A stretch of 10,529 nucleotides of DNA from Actinomycetes bacterium (GTDB lineage Bacteria; Actinomycetota; Actinomycetes; Mycobacteriales; Mycobacteriaceae). The stretch lies in the NCBI GenBank assembly GCA_023415515.1, contig JAEZKH010000487.1:1-10529 (forward strand), in the 5' to 3' direction. A program made the translations under genes and the position numbers. The notes under the pieces were generated by a model. The model made no database searches. It was not told the DNA's origin and worked only from the letters and a program-made list of their open reading frames with translations. Each line of letters starts with the position of its first letter. Position 1 is the first letter of the stretch. This document shows positions 1 through 6,291 of the stretch, in pieces.

Positions 1-43
1 CAAGATCGCTCCAGTTCAGAGGGGGTGCCTCGGTTTTGCTCAT
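1..43 (-). CDS. Possible 5' end of a gene leaving the window (unknown product)
   Basis: Reading the minus strand from an ATG at 43, the frame stays open to the window edge and encodes about 14 residues beginning MSKTEAPPLNWSDL. It is too short to assign a family. There is no strong Shine-Dalgarno (only an AGGCTGG stretch before the ATG) and no convincing promoter. Support comes from its position: it reads the same way as hsp20 and lies beyond the hsp20 terminator hairpin, so it would be an independent transcription unit. It could equally be a chance start. Confidence 0.4.
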   Translation of the reverse strand, partial: MSKTEAPPLNWSDL

Positions 44-127
44 GGTAGCCAGCCTGCGATATGCGCAAGCTGTAAACGTCAGCACGGACGCGTAGATCTG
101 GGGCGGGAAGGGCGTAGATATGGCGAA

Positions 128-168
128 GCTGTGGCCGGATCGCGGTCGGGTGGCGATCCGGCCACAGC
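128..168 (-). terminator. Perfect 16-bp hairpin terminator after hsp20
   Basis: The arms at 128-143 and 153-168 are exact reverse complements (GCTGTGGCCGGATCGC and its complement) around a 9-base loop. The hairpin begins 12 bases beyond the hsp20 stop codon. No U-tract follows on either strand, which is usual for hairpin terminators in mycobacteria. The symmetry means it could stop transcripts from either side, but hsp20 is the only adjacent gene that ends here. Confidence 0.85.
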
Positions 169-180
169 CTCGATGCGGTA

Positions 181-627
181 TCAGCCGGCGTCGGCGTCGA
201 CGGTGATGCTCTTCTGATCGCCGCCGTGGGCGATATCGATCTTGCGCGGTTTTGCGCGTTCGGCCATCGGGATGGTCACCGTCAGCACACCGTTTTCGTA
301 CGTCGCGGTGATGGCTGCGGTGTCCACACCCTCGCCGAGCGAGAGTTGGCGCCGGTAGCTGCCGAAGAAGCGCTCGTTGGCCAGCCACTGCACGGCGTCT
401 TCACCGCGGGCGGTCCGGTGTGCCGAAATGGTCAGGGTGCCGTTGTCGACGTTGACGTCGACCGAACCGGGATCGACGCCGGGTAGGTCGGCGGTCAGCA
501 CGTAGTGGTCGTCGATCTTGCATAGGTCCATCGGCATGAACCGCGGGGTGCGATTTGATCCGGCCTGGCTGGTCAGCAAGCCCCGGGTCAGAGCATCAAG
601 GTCACTGAACGGATCAAAGCGGAGCAC
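181..627 (-). CDS. hsp20: Small heat-shock protein, Hsp20/alpha-crystallin family (18-kDa antigen type)
   Basis: This 148-residue protein is a predicted ATP-independent holdase that binds unfolding proteins in the cytoplasm as an oligomer. The alpha-crystallin domain covers about residues 31-130. It opens with an MPMD motif, contains ADLPGVDPGSV (46-56) and carries the family signature A-x-x-x-x-G-V-L near 108-115. It ends with RAKPRKI, as in the mycobacterial 18-kDa antigen, followed by an I-T-V motif at 141-143 resembling the oligomerisation I-x-I/V motif. The start is GTG (codon at 627-625), chosen because a full AGGAGGTGA Shine-Dalgarno lies six bases upstream. A CIRCE-type operator and a GC hairpin lie in the promoter/leader, so heat-inducible HrcA repression is inferred. 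The gene is monocistronic: a strong terminator follows and a separate operon ends upstream. It differs from the Acr2 type in sequence, so equivalence to that gene is not claimed. Confidence 0.95.
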   Translation of the reverse strand: MLRFDPFSDLDALTRGLLTSQAGSNRTPRFMPMDLCKIDDHYVLTADLPGVDPGSVDVNVDNGTLTISAHRTARGEDAVQWLANERFFGSYRRQLSLGEGVDTAAITATYENGVLTVTIPMAERAKPRKIDIAHGGDQKSITVDADAG

Positions 628-633
628 AGCAAT

Positions 634-642
634 TCACCTCCT
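634..642 (-). promoter_or_regulatory. Strong Shine-Dalgarno of hsp20
   Basis: The minus strand reads AGGAGGTGA, complementary to the 16S rRNA 3' end over its full length, six bases before the GTG start. It fixes the start codon and predicts efficient translation. Confidence 0.85.
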
Positions 643-655
643 AGTCGTGTCAGAG

Positions 656-672
656 CCCGCCACCCTGGCGGG
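656..672 (-). other. GC-rich hairpin in the hsp20 5' leader
   Basis: A perfect 7-bp stem (CCCGCCA / TGGCGGG) closes a 3-base loop, about 13 bases upstream of the Shine-Dalgarno and downstream of the predicted transcription start. It does not pair with the Shine-Dalgarno, so a classical ribosome-site-masking thermometer is not evident. mRNA stabilisation or early termination are alternatives. Confidence 0.5.
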
Positions 673-696
673 GCAGCCAATCACTGTGCAACGCCG

Positions 697-725
697 ATAT
701 TAGCACTCGCTACATGCGAGTGCTA
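697..725 (-). promoter_or_regulatory. Putative hsp20 promoter overlapping CIRCE
   Basis: On the minus strand TAATAT (complement of 697-702) makes a good -10 hexamer. A weak TAGCAC (complement of 720-725) sits 17 bp upstream as -35. The predicted start is near 690, giving a leader of about 60 bases. The whole promoter is covered by the CIRCE repeat, consistent with repression by occlusion. An A/T block at 748-764 (ATTTTT...AAAAAT) upstream may add to promoter strength. The -35 match is poor, so the assignment is tentative. Confidence 0.45.
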
Positions 726-726
726 G
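700..726. promoter_or_regulatory. CIRCE element (HrcA operator)
   Basis: The plus strand reads TTAGCACTC, nine bases, then GAGTGCTAG. The consensus is TTAGCACTC-N9-GAGTGCTAA, so 17 of 18 arm positions match. CIRCE is the operator of the heat-shock repressor HrcA, normally found before groESL or dnaK genes. Here it lies about 73 bp upstream of the hsp20 GTG with no chaperonin gene nearby, so hsp20 is its only plausible target in the window. Confidence 0.92.
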
Positions 727-784
727 AGCGAAACTGCTGACAGATTCATTTTTCGCCAAAAAATTCGCCCTCTCCGCGGCTCGG

Positions 785-1738
785 TCACGGGTGTTCAGAC
801 CCGGTCGGGAGCCGGACCGCCGCGATCTGCGCCCCGTGCAGCCGCTCGGCGCACTTGTCGCACGTCATGACCGCCGCGAACGCCGCCCCGCAAACTGTGT
901 GGGTGAGCGTCACGGCCGGCCCCTCCGGCGCTTGGAACCACCGCTGCGCCCACTGCAGCGCGGTGATGAGAACACTGAACAGCGCCCGCCCCTTCTCGGT
1001 CAGGCGATAGCGGTTGTCCGCCACGTCCATCACGTCGTTGTCGACGAAGATCGACAAGCGGTCGGCGATCGATCCGGGCGGCGCCGCCAACTGGACCTGG
1101 AAATCGGTGAATCGGCTCAGACCGACGAACGCCGCGACCAGAAGCGCGAAGCCCCACCGGTTGCCCAACACGTTCATCGTCTCCGGAAACAGTCCCGCTT
1201 GCCGACGCTCGTTCGCCGACCGCCTGCGGGTCGCGGCGCCGGGCACCGAGCGGGCCCACGATCCACTCGGACCCCATCGCGCGACAACGTCGTCGACGGC
1301 GTGCTCGTCGACGACATCCTCACCGCAGGCCCGGCAGGTCAGCCGGGGCGAGAAGTCCGCGCCGCAAGCGATGTGCCGCATCGCGGGCAGGTCGTCGGCG
1401 TGCTCGGGCACCCAGCGTCGCTCCCAGTCCCATATCGAGACCAGCACCGGCCACAACGACCTGCTGCGGGCGGTGGTCAGATACTCGGCGCGCGGCGGAT
1501 TCGTCTGATAGCTGCGCTTGACCAGCAGCCCGTCCCGCGTCAGGGATTGCAGGCGGTTGGACAACACCGAGTCCGATATCGGCAGCCGGGTGCGAAAGTC
1601 GGCGTAGCGGGTCGCGCCGAGCAGCGCCTGCTGTATCACCAGCAGCGTCCACTCGTCTCCGAGCTGTCCGAGCATCCGGCCGACGGCGTTGGTGTCACCG
1701 GCCCCCAGTTCGGTTGGCCGAGAACCGGACTGCTCCAC
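785..1738 (-). CDS. Double-domain HxlR-family transcriptional regulator
   Basis: This 317-residue protein has two HxlR winged-helix modules in tandem. Module 1 is about residues 17-105 (LGDEWTLLVIQQALLGATRYADF...SNRLQSLTRDGLL). Module 2 is about 183-268 (LGNRWGFALLVAAFVGLSRFTDF...ADRLSIFVDNDVM). Each is followed by H-x2-C-x9-C-x2-C: H122/C125/C135/C138 and H280/C283/C293/C296, a possible metal or redox site. Single-domain HxlR proteins bind DNA as dimers, so a fused tandem may bind as a built-in dimer; that is inference. The GTG start follows the TAG of the oxygenase gene with no gap and lacks a clear Shine-Dalgarno, so translation is probably coupled. As last gene of the thiolase-oxygenase operon it is a candidate regulator of that operon or of a pathway using it. 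Neither module has the N-terminal Cys seen in redox-sensing HxlR relatives. Confidence 0.9.
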   Translation of the reverse strand: MEQSGSRPTELGAGDTNAVGRMLGQLGDEWTLLVIQQALLGATRYADFRTRLPISDSVLSNRLQSLTRDGLLVKRSYQTNPPRAEYLTTARSRSLWPVLVSIWDWERRWVPEHADDLPAMRHIACGADFSPRLTCRACGEDVVDEHAVDDVVARWGPSGSWARSVPGAATRRRSANERRQAGLFPETMNVLGNRWGFALLVAAFVGLSRFTDFQVQLAAPPGSIADRLSIFVDNDVMDVADNRYRLTEKGRALFSVLITALQWAQRWFQAPEGPAVTLTHTVCGAAFAAVMTCDKCAERLHGAQIAAVRLPTGSEHP

Positions 1739-3256
1739 CTAGAGACCGATTGCGGCGGCCGCGCCGTCGGTCTCGTGCCACCGCCTCAGCGACGACCCGT
1801 CAGCCCACGTGGAGTGCGTGCCGCTGGAGATCCGCTCGGGCAACAGCAGTTTGCACACCGGGCCGTCGCCGACTCGCGCCGCATCGAACACCAGACAGTA
1901 GGACGCGTCGTCATTCATGTCGGTGGTCAGCGTGATCAGGTAGCCGTCGTCTTCGGCGGCGCTGCCGACGCGCGGCGCCATCGCCGTCTCGCTGCCGTAG
2001 ACGCCGTCGCCGAGGGCGTAGCGCTCCTCCGCGCCGGTCTTCAGGTCGTGTTTGACCAGTCCGTCGAACAGAAACCAGCCGGGGGTCCCTGTCGCCGCGT
2101 AGGCGTACCGGTAGTCCAGGCCGGTGTACGCGGAGTTGATCATGCCGAACTCGGTGATGGTGTCGGTGAGCTGCTCCTCGGTCGTCGCGCCGGTGACCAG
2201 ATTGAAGCGCCAGCGGTGCAACCGGGTCTGCAACCGGTCGAGGGCGAGGAAGCGAAACGCCTTCTGCCACCGGTCACCGGTCAGGGTGTCGACCGGCACG
2301 GGATCGCCTTCGTAGAAGCCGTCGAGCACGATCTCGTCGCCGTCCTCATAGGCGTTGGTGAAGTGCAGAACAAAGGTCGGGTCGGCTTCGAACCACGTGA
2401 TGTCCTCGGGTCCGCCGCGGCGGGGGATGACCGCGAACCGCGACGGGATGTCGGGGTGGAAGCCGGGGAAGTGGATGTCGGCCTCCAGCAGCTTGGGATC
2501 CCAAAACAGCGGAAAGTCGTTCAGGATGGCGTAATTCGTGGTGAACGCCATGTCGTGCGGCAGCCGCGGTCCTGGCAGCGGGATGTCGGTGAGGTGCACC
2601 AGGTCGTTGTCGGCGTCGACCACGCCGTAGCGCATGTAGGGCGCCTGCTTGCTGTAGCTGAAGAACAGCAGTTCGCCGGTGGCGTCGTCGACCTTCGGGT
2701 GCGCCGAGACCCCCCAGTCGGCGGGGAAGTCGCCGCCCCAGTCCTCTTTGCCGACGGTTTCGGCGCTGAACGGGTTGACGCGGTAGAGATCTCCGCACTG
2801 GTAGAAGCTGGTGAGCGCCATGCCGCGGTGAACGGTCACGTCGGTGCTGGATGCGTCCTTCATCAAGGTCCGCGCACCCCAGCCGTAGTCGCGTTTGGCC
2901 GCCTGCACGGGCTCGGCGAGCCCCGGCCACAGCGCACCGCCGGCCTCGTTCTCTGCCAGCAGCCCGTCGGTGCGGACGAACCTGTTGCGGTAGAACGCTT
3001 CTCCGTCGCGGAACCCGACGACGTGGATCATGCCGTCGCCGTCGAACGGGTGGTAGAACTTCAGCGACGGATGCAGCGGGTTCTCGGTGTTGCGCAGGTA
3101 CACCCCGTCGAGATCGTGGGGGATCTCGCCCTCGACGACGGTGAGGTTGTCGGCGTCCCACTCGGTGGTCTGCGGCCGCCACGGACCGGTCCGATACGGA
3201 TGGTCGTCGTCCTCGGGCAGGGTCGACAAGAATTTGCCGACGACTTCCACATCCAT
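1739..3256 (-). CDS. Carotenoid-cleavage oxygenase family protein (RPE65/CCD-like, Rv0913c-type)
   Basis: This 505-residue protein is the usual length for the family, a seven-bladed beta-propeller with Fe(II) held by four histidines that oxidatively cleaves conjugated double bonds of carotenoids, apocarotenoids or stilbene-like compounds. The four expected histidines are visible: H186 (SAHPKVD), H234 (LPHDMAF), H298 (VLHFTNAYEDGDE) and H481 (GTHSTWAD). The N-terminal landmarks GVYLRNTENP and FDGDGMIH (about 71-78) are present. No signal peptide or membrane segment is evident. ATG at 3256 is chosen: AAAGGAG lies six bases upstream and the thiolase TAG directly abuts it. In M. tuberculosis a similar gene (Rv0913c) sits beside a thiolase-like gene (Rv0914c), the same pairing as here. 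The substrate cannot be read from the sequence; the thiolase neighbour suggests the cleavage product or a related acyl chain is degraded further. Confidence 0.93.
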   Translation of the reverse strand: MDVEVVGKFLSTLPEDDDHPYRTGPWRPQTTEWDADNLTVVEGEIPHDLDGVYLRNTENPLHPSLKFYHPFDGDGMIHVVGFRDGEAFYRNRFVRTDGLLAENEAGGALWPGLAEPVQAAKRDYGWGARTLMKDASSTDVTVHRGMALTSFYQCGDLYRVNPFSAETVGKEDWGGDFPADWGVSAHPKVDDATGELLFFSYSKQAPYMRYGVVDADNDLVHLTDIPLPGPRLPHDMAFTTNYAILNDFPLFWDPKLLEADIHFPGFHPDIPSRFAVIPRRGGPEDITWFEADPTFVLHFTNAYEDGDEIVLDGFYEGDPVPVDTLTGDRWQKAFRFLALDRLQTRLHRWRFNLVTGATTEEQLTDTITEFGMINSAYTGLDYRYAYAATGTPGWFLFDGLVKHDLKTGAEERYALGDGVYGSETAMAPRVGSAAEDDGYLITLTTDMNDDASYCLVFDAARVGDGPVCKLLLPERISSGTHSTWADGSSLRRWHETDGAAAAIGL

Positions 3257-4486
3257 CTAGAACTCCTTTGCCGATCCGACGACGAAGCTGACGGTGGTGG
3301 CCGTGCTTCCGCCGAAGTTCAAGGTGCCGAACGTCTTTGCGCCTTCGACTTGATACGCGCCTGCGGCGCCGCTCACCTGTTTGGCGGCGTCGAGAAGCAT
3401 CCGCACCCCGGACGCGCCGACAGGATGGCCGCCGCCGATGAGGCCGCCGCTGGGGTTGATCGGCAACGCACCACCGATCTCGATGTCGCCGTTCTCGATC
3501 GCCTTCCACGACTCGCCGGGACCGGTCAGCCCGATGTGGTCGATCGCGAGGTACTCGCTGGGGGTGAAGCAGTCGTGCACTTCGAAGCCGTCGACATCGT
3601 CGAGGCGGACGGCGGCGCGGCCGAACGCGTCGAGCACCGCACCGCGCACGTGAGGTAGCACGTACGGGTCGTCTGCCGAGCGGTCCAACTTCTGCTGCAG
3701 CCCCAACCCCACGGTGCGGTGGCCCCAACCGTCGATGCGTCCGATCGGGCGCGCGTCGGGATGCTCGCGCAGGTAGTCGTCGGTCACCAGCACGACGCCT
3801 GCGCCGCCGTCGGTCATCTGACTGCAGTCGAACCGGCGCAGCCTGCCGTCGATCACGGGATTCACGTCGTCGGCGGGTCGGTCGCTGCGTAGGTCCGGCA
3901 GGGTCCAGCCCCGCGTCTGCGCGTTCGGGTTAGAGCGGGCGTTGGTGAAGTTCACGTGCGCGATCGCCCGCAGGTGACTCTCGTCGAGGCCGTATCGAAC
4001 GTCGTATTCGTCGGCGACGCGGGCGAACATGTGAGGCCACATGAACTTCGCGTCGGTGCCTTCGTGTCCGATCCAGGCCGCCGCCCCGAGGTGCTGGGCT
4101 GCGGTATCGCCGGGCACCGTCTTCTCCAACTCGACGCCGACGACCAGCGCAGTCGTGTAGGCGCCCGAGCGCAGGTCGGCGATCGCGGCCAGAACCGCGA
4201 CGCTGCCCGACGCGCAGGCCGCCTCGTGCCGCGACGACGGCGTGTTCCACAGTCCCTCGGTGACGGTGGCAGGCATCGCGCCGAGGTGGGCCTGGCCCGC
4301 GAACAGGTCCCCGAACGCGTTGGCCACGTGCACGACCTCGATGGCATCGGCGCCGATCCGCGCGGCAGCAAGAGTGGAATCGACCACCTCGGAGGTGAGG
4401 GCCGCGAAGTCGAGACCCTCACGGCTGAGGTTGCGGCCGAAGTCGCTCTGGTAGCCGCCGAGAATCCAGACGCGTGGGCTGGCCAT
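3257..4486 (-). CDS. SCP2-type thiolase / acetyl-CoA acetyltransferase-like protein (Rv0914c-type)
   Basis: This 409-residue protein matches the thiolase fold of the SCP-x/SCP2 subgroup, which cleaves 3-ketoacyl-CoA, often of branched or sterol side-chain substrates. Likely catalytic parts are the nucleophile C91 (HEAACASGS), the HDCF motif at 304-307 typical of SCP2-type thiolases, and the histidine in GGGHPVGASG (H354). There is no C-terminal SCP2 sterol-carrier domain: the protein ends at SFVVGSAKEF soon after the FGTLNFGGS core segment. The ATG at 4486 lies close to a possible TAGTAT -10 box and has no clear Shine-Dalgarno, so a nearly leaderless transcript is possible. It is first gene of a three-gene unit: its TAG abuts the oxygenase ATG. 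Together they suggest oxidative cleavage and thiolytic shortening of a hydrophobic compound. It could instead act as a non-catalytic lipid-transfer homologue, the annotation used for some mycobacterial relatives. Confidence 0.92.
   Translation of the reverse strand: MASPRVWILGGYQSDFGRNLSREGLDFAALTSEVVDSTLAAARIGADAIEVVHVANAFGDLFAGQAHLGAMPATVTEGLWNTPSSRHEAACASGSVAVLAAIADLRSGAYTTALVVGVELEKTVPGDTAAQHLGAAAWIGHEGTDAKFMWPHMFARVADEYDVRYGLDESHLRAIAHVNFTNARSNPNAQTRGWTLPDLRSDRPADDVNPVIDGRLRRFDCSQMTDGGAGVVLVTDDYLREHPDARPIGRIDGWGHRTVGLGLQQKLDRSADDPYVLPHVRGAVLDAFGRAAVRLDDVDGFEVHDCFTPSEYLAIDHIGLTGPGESWKAIENGDIEIGGALPINPSGGLIGGGHPVGASGVRMLLDAAKQVSGAAGAYQVEGAKTFGTLNFGGSTATTVSFVVGSAKEF
3263..3269 (-). promoter_or_regulatory. 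Shine-Dalgarno of the oxygenase gene, inside the thiolase C-terminal codons
   Basis: The minus strand reads AAAGGAG six bases before the ATG at 3256, lying within the last codons of the thiolase. It supports both the start choice and coupled translation. Confidence 0.7.
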
Positions 4487-4699
4487 AGCGGGACGATACT
4501 ACAACTAACAGAGTGACCCGCGCCTGACTACTTGCAGGCGGCCTCGTCGGCTCTTTGGCTGAACCGACGAGACCTCAGTGCGCACAGTGGTCGACCACCG
4601 TCCACACCTGCTGCGCAGCATTACCAAGGCAGGCGAATGACAAACTTTGATCAGGCGAGTTCGGTTCGGAGCGGGGGTCGTCGGTAGGTCCGAGGCCGG
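4487..4699. other. Divergent intergenic region with clustered palindromes
   Basis: These 213 bases separate the minus-strand thiolase operon from the plus-strand GAF-ANTAR gene, and no gene was found in them. They contain an 8-bp stem (CTCGTCGG at 4543-4550 with CCGACGAG at 4564-4571). Three perfect palindromes follow: GTGCGCAC (4578-4585), GTGGTCGACCAC (4587-4598) and TGCTGCGCAGCA (4609-4620). Their centres are 11 and 22 bp apart, one and two helical turns, so proteins bound there would lie on the same DNA face. They are plausible operators for one or both flanking genes. No matching regulator can be named; the operon's own HxlR protein is one candidate. Confidence 0.55.
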
Positions 4700-5422
4700 A
4701 TGGGTAAGACTTTTCCTATGACGGAGCAGCGAAACCACGGCCTCGCTGTGCGGATGGCGGAACTGGCCCGCACGTCCGCCGCGCCGCGCAGCGTCAACGA
4801 CGTGCTCGCTGATGTCACGTCGACGGCGAAGGAACTGATCCCGGGAACGGACAGCGCGGGGATCTTGATGATCGGCAAGGGCGGCAAGTTCGACTCGCTC
4901 GCCGGCACCGACGAACTACCCCATCGACTCGACGTCCTACAGATGAAATTCGAGGAAGGCCCCTGCGTGCAGGCGGCGATCGCCGAGACGATCGTCCGTA
5001 CCGACGATTTCCGCACCGAGCATCGCTGGCCGCGGTACTCCCCGGCGGTCGTGGATATCGGTGTCCTCAGCGGCTTGTCGCTCAAGCTGTACACCTCCAA
5101 CAGGACGGCGGGGGCGCTGAACCTGTTCGCCTTCAAGCCCAACGCCTTCGACGCCACCGACGAGACGACAGGCGCGGTGTTGGCCGCGCACGCCGCAGCG
5201 GCGATCCTCGCCAGCCGTGAGGGGGAGGAACTGCAGTCGGCGCTGAGCACCCGCGACCGGATCGGCCAGGCCAAGGGCATCATCATGGAGCGCTACAACG
5301 TCGACGACATCCGCGCGTTCGAGATGCTGCGCAAACTGTCCCAGGACGGCAACACCCGGCTCGTCGACATCGCTCAACGCGTGATCGACACCAGGGGAGA
5401 CGGCAGCGCCGACGCGCGTTAG
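4700..5422 (+). CDS. GAF-ANTAR protein (putative RNA-binding antiterminator), copy 1
   Basis: This 240-residue protein pairs a sensory GAF domain (about 28-172) with a C-terminal ANTAR domain (about 178-230). ANTAR domains bind paired hairpins in nascent RNA and usually prevent termination; the GAF part would sense a ligand or redox state. Visible landmarks are FEEGPCVQAA (84-93), HRWPRY (108-113) and the ANTAR core STRDRIGQAKGIIMERYN followed by AFEMLRKLSQ and LVDIAQRVI. No kinase or receiver domain is attached. The start is uncertain: ATG at 4700 has a short-spaced GAGG, while ATG at 4718 (MTEQRNHGL) is also plausible and would suit a short leader behind GGGTAA at 4702-4707, a weak SigF-like -10. 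The gene runs into the Usp gene tail to tail, with stops overlapping by four bases. It is paralogous to the protein encoded at 8076-8777. Confidence 0.92.
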   Translation: MGKTFPMTEQRNHGLAVRMAELARTSAAPRSVNDVLADVTSTAKELIPGTDSAGILMIGKGGKFDSLAGTDELPHRLDVLQMKFEEGPCVQAAIAETIVRTDDFRTEHRWPRYSPAVVDIGVLSGLSLKLYTSNRTAGALNLFAFKPNAFDATDETTGAVLAAHAAAAILASREGEELQSALSTRDRIGQAKGIIMERYNVDDIRAFEMLRKLSQDGNTRLVDIAQRVIDTRGDGSADAR

Positions 5423-6291
5423 TTCACCGCGTCGCGCGGGACGACCAGCACGGGCACCGGCGTGTGCCGGACGATCTTGGCGGCCCGCGAGCCGAGGAAC
5501 ACCCGCGCGACCGGGCCGGACTCGCTTGACCCGATGAGCAGCAGATCGCCGTCATGCCAGGTGATGTCGTTGAGCGCGGCCTCCCAGTCATGCCCCCGCC
5601 CGATGGCAACGCCCGCATCCGGTTCGACATCGCCGAGCACTCGTCGTGCAGCGGTCTTGACGGTGTCGCGCCACTCGGCGACCACATCGGCCGACTCGGC
5701 GCGGAACATCGCCGTCACCGGCGGTGCGGGCTGGACGGCAAACGATGCCAGCCGCATTCTCGTGCCGAGTCGGCCCACCAGATCAGACGCGGTCCGGAGT
5801 AGTGAATCGCTTTGCTCGGTACCGGTGTAGGCCACCGTCAGGCAGTCCACCCTGTCGGTGTCACCGACCCGGAAACCGCGGGGCGCCAATGCGATCGGAA
5901 TAGGCGAACTGTGCAGCAGTCGGTCGGCCACACTGCTCAGTTGGATACGGCCGAAGAGACCCGCGGCCGACGAGCCGACCACGACCAGGCTCGCATCATG
6001 CTCCTCGGCGGCCTGGAGCAGGCCGACCGGGGTGGACCGCGCCTTCACCGTGATGAACGTCGCCGACACATCGGGTGGCAGTTCGGAACGCGCCTGATCC
6101 AATGCTCCGGCGGTGATCGCGTCGATCTGCTGCTGATAGGCCAGATCCTCCCTGACCACGCCCGGCAGCCACGGCGGCGGTGTCACGGTGCACACGACGA
6201 GGCTCTCGCCGCTGGAACGCGACAGCAGGGCACCGAGGTTCAGTGCCGCCTTGCCTTTTCGGTTGGGGGGATAGCCGACGACGATCGTCAC
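5419..6291 (-). CDS. Universal stress protein, two UspA domains (Rv2319c-type)
   Basis: This 290-residue protein has two Usp folds, about 1-138 (TIVVGYPPN...VVVGSSAAGLFGRIQLSSVADRLLHSSPIPIALAP) and 147-286 (LTVAYTGTEQ...LLIGSSESGPVARVFLGSRAAKIVRHTPVPVLVVP). Usp proteins bind ATP or other nucleotides and modulate stress physiology in the cytoplasm. The ATP motif G-x2-G-x9-G-S/T is only partly kept: domain 2 has G...GS in GSSESGPVARVFLGS but Glu at the second Gly position, and domain 1 ends SS instead of GS. ATP binding is therefore uncertain. The GTG start overlaps the TGA of the permease gene (shared GTGA, 6288-6291), a coupled arrangement matching the M. tuberculosis Rv2320c-Rv2319c pair. 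A fused or coupled Usp often modulates its partner transporter; here that is inference. Confidence 0.93.
   Translation of the reverse strand: MTIVVGYPPNRKGKAALNLGALLSRSSGESLVVCTVTPPPWLPGVVREDLAYQQQIDAITAGALDQARSELPPDVSATFITVKARSTPVGLLQAAEEHDASLVVVGSSAAGLFGRIQLSSVADRLLHSSPIPIALAPRGFRVGDTDRVDCLTVAYTGTEQSDSLLRTASDLVGRLGTRMRLASFAVQPAPPVTAMFRAESADVVAEWRDTVKTAARRVLGDVEPDAGVAIGRGHDWEAALNDITWHDGDLLLIGSSESGPVARVFLGSRAAKIVRHTPVPVLVVPRDAVN

Noticed and set aside
753..769. TTCGCC repeated around an A6 tract as a regulatory repeat
   Set aside because: Only six bases per unit; more simply the A/T-rich upstream part of the hsp20 promoter.
791..3658. Very long plus-strand open frame (about 955 codons)
   Set aside because: It runs antisense to the HxlR, oxygenase and thiolase genes, is rich in Arg, Val, Asp and Gly, crosses two gene boundaries and matches no family; it is a by-product of high-GC codon use.
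2346..3728. Minus-strand arginine-rich frame of about 460 codons
   Set aside because: It is an out-of-frame reading of the oxygenase and thiolase genes with extreme Arg content and no domain.
4683..4707. SigF promoter for the first GAF-ANTAR gene
   Set aside because: GGGTAA fits a -10, but the only GG-T-like -35 stands 14 bp away, too short, and would conflict with the ATG at 4700.
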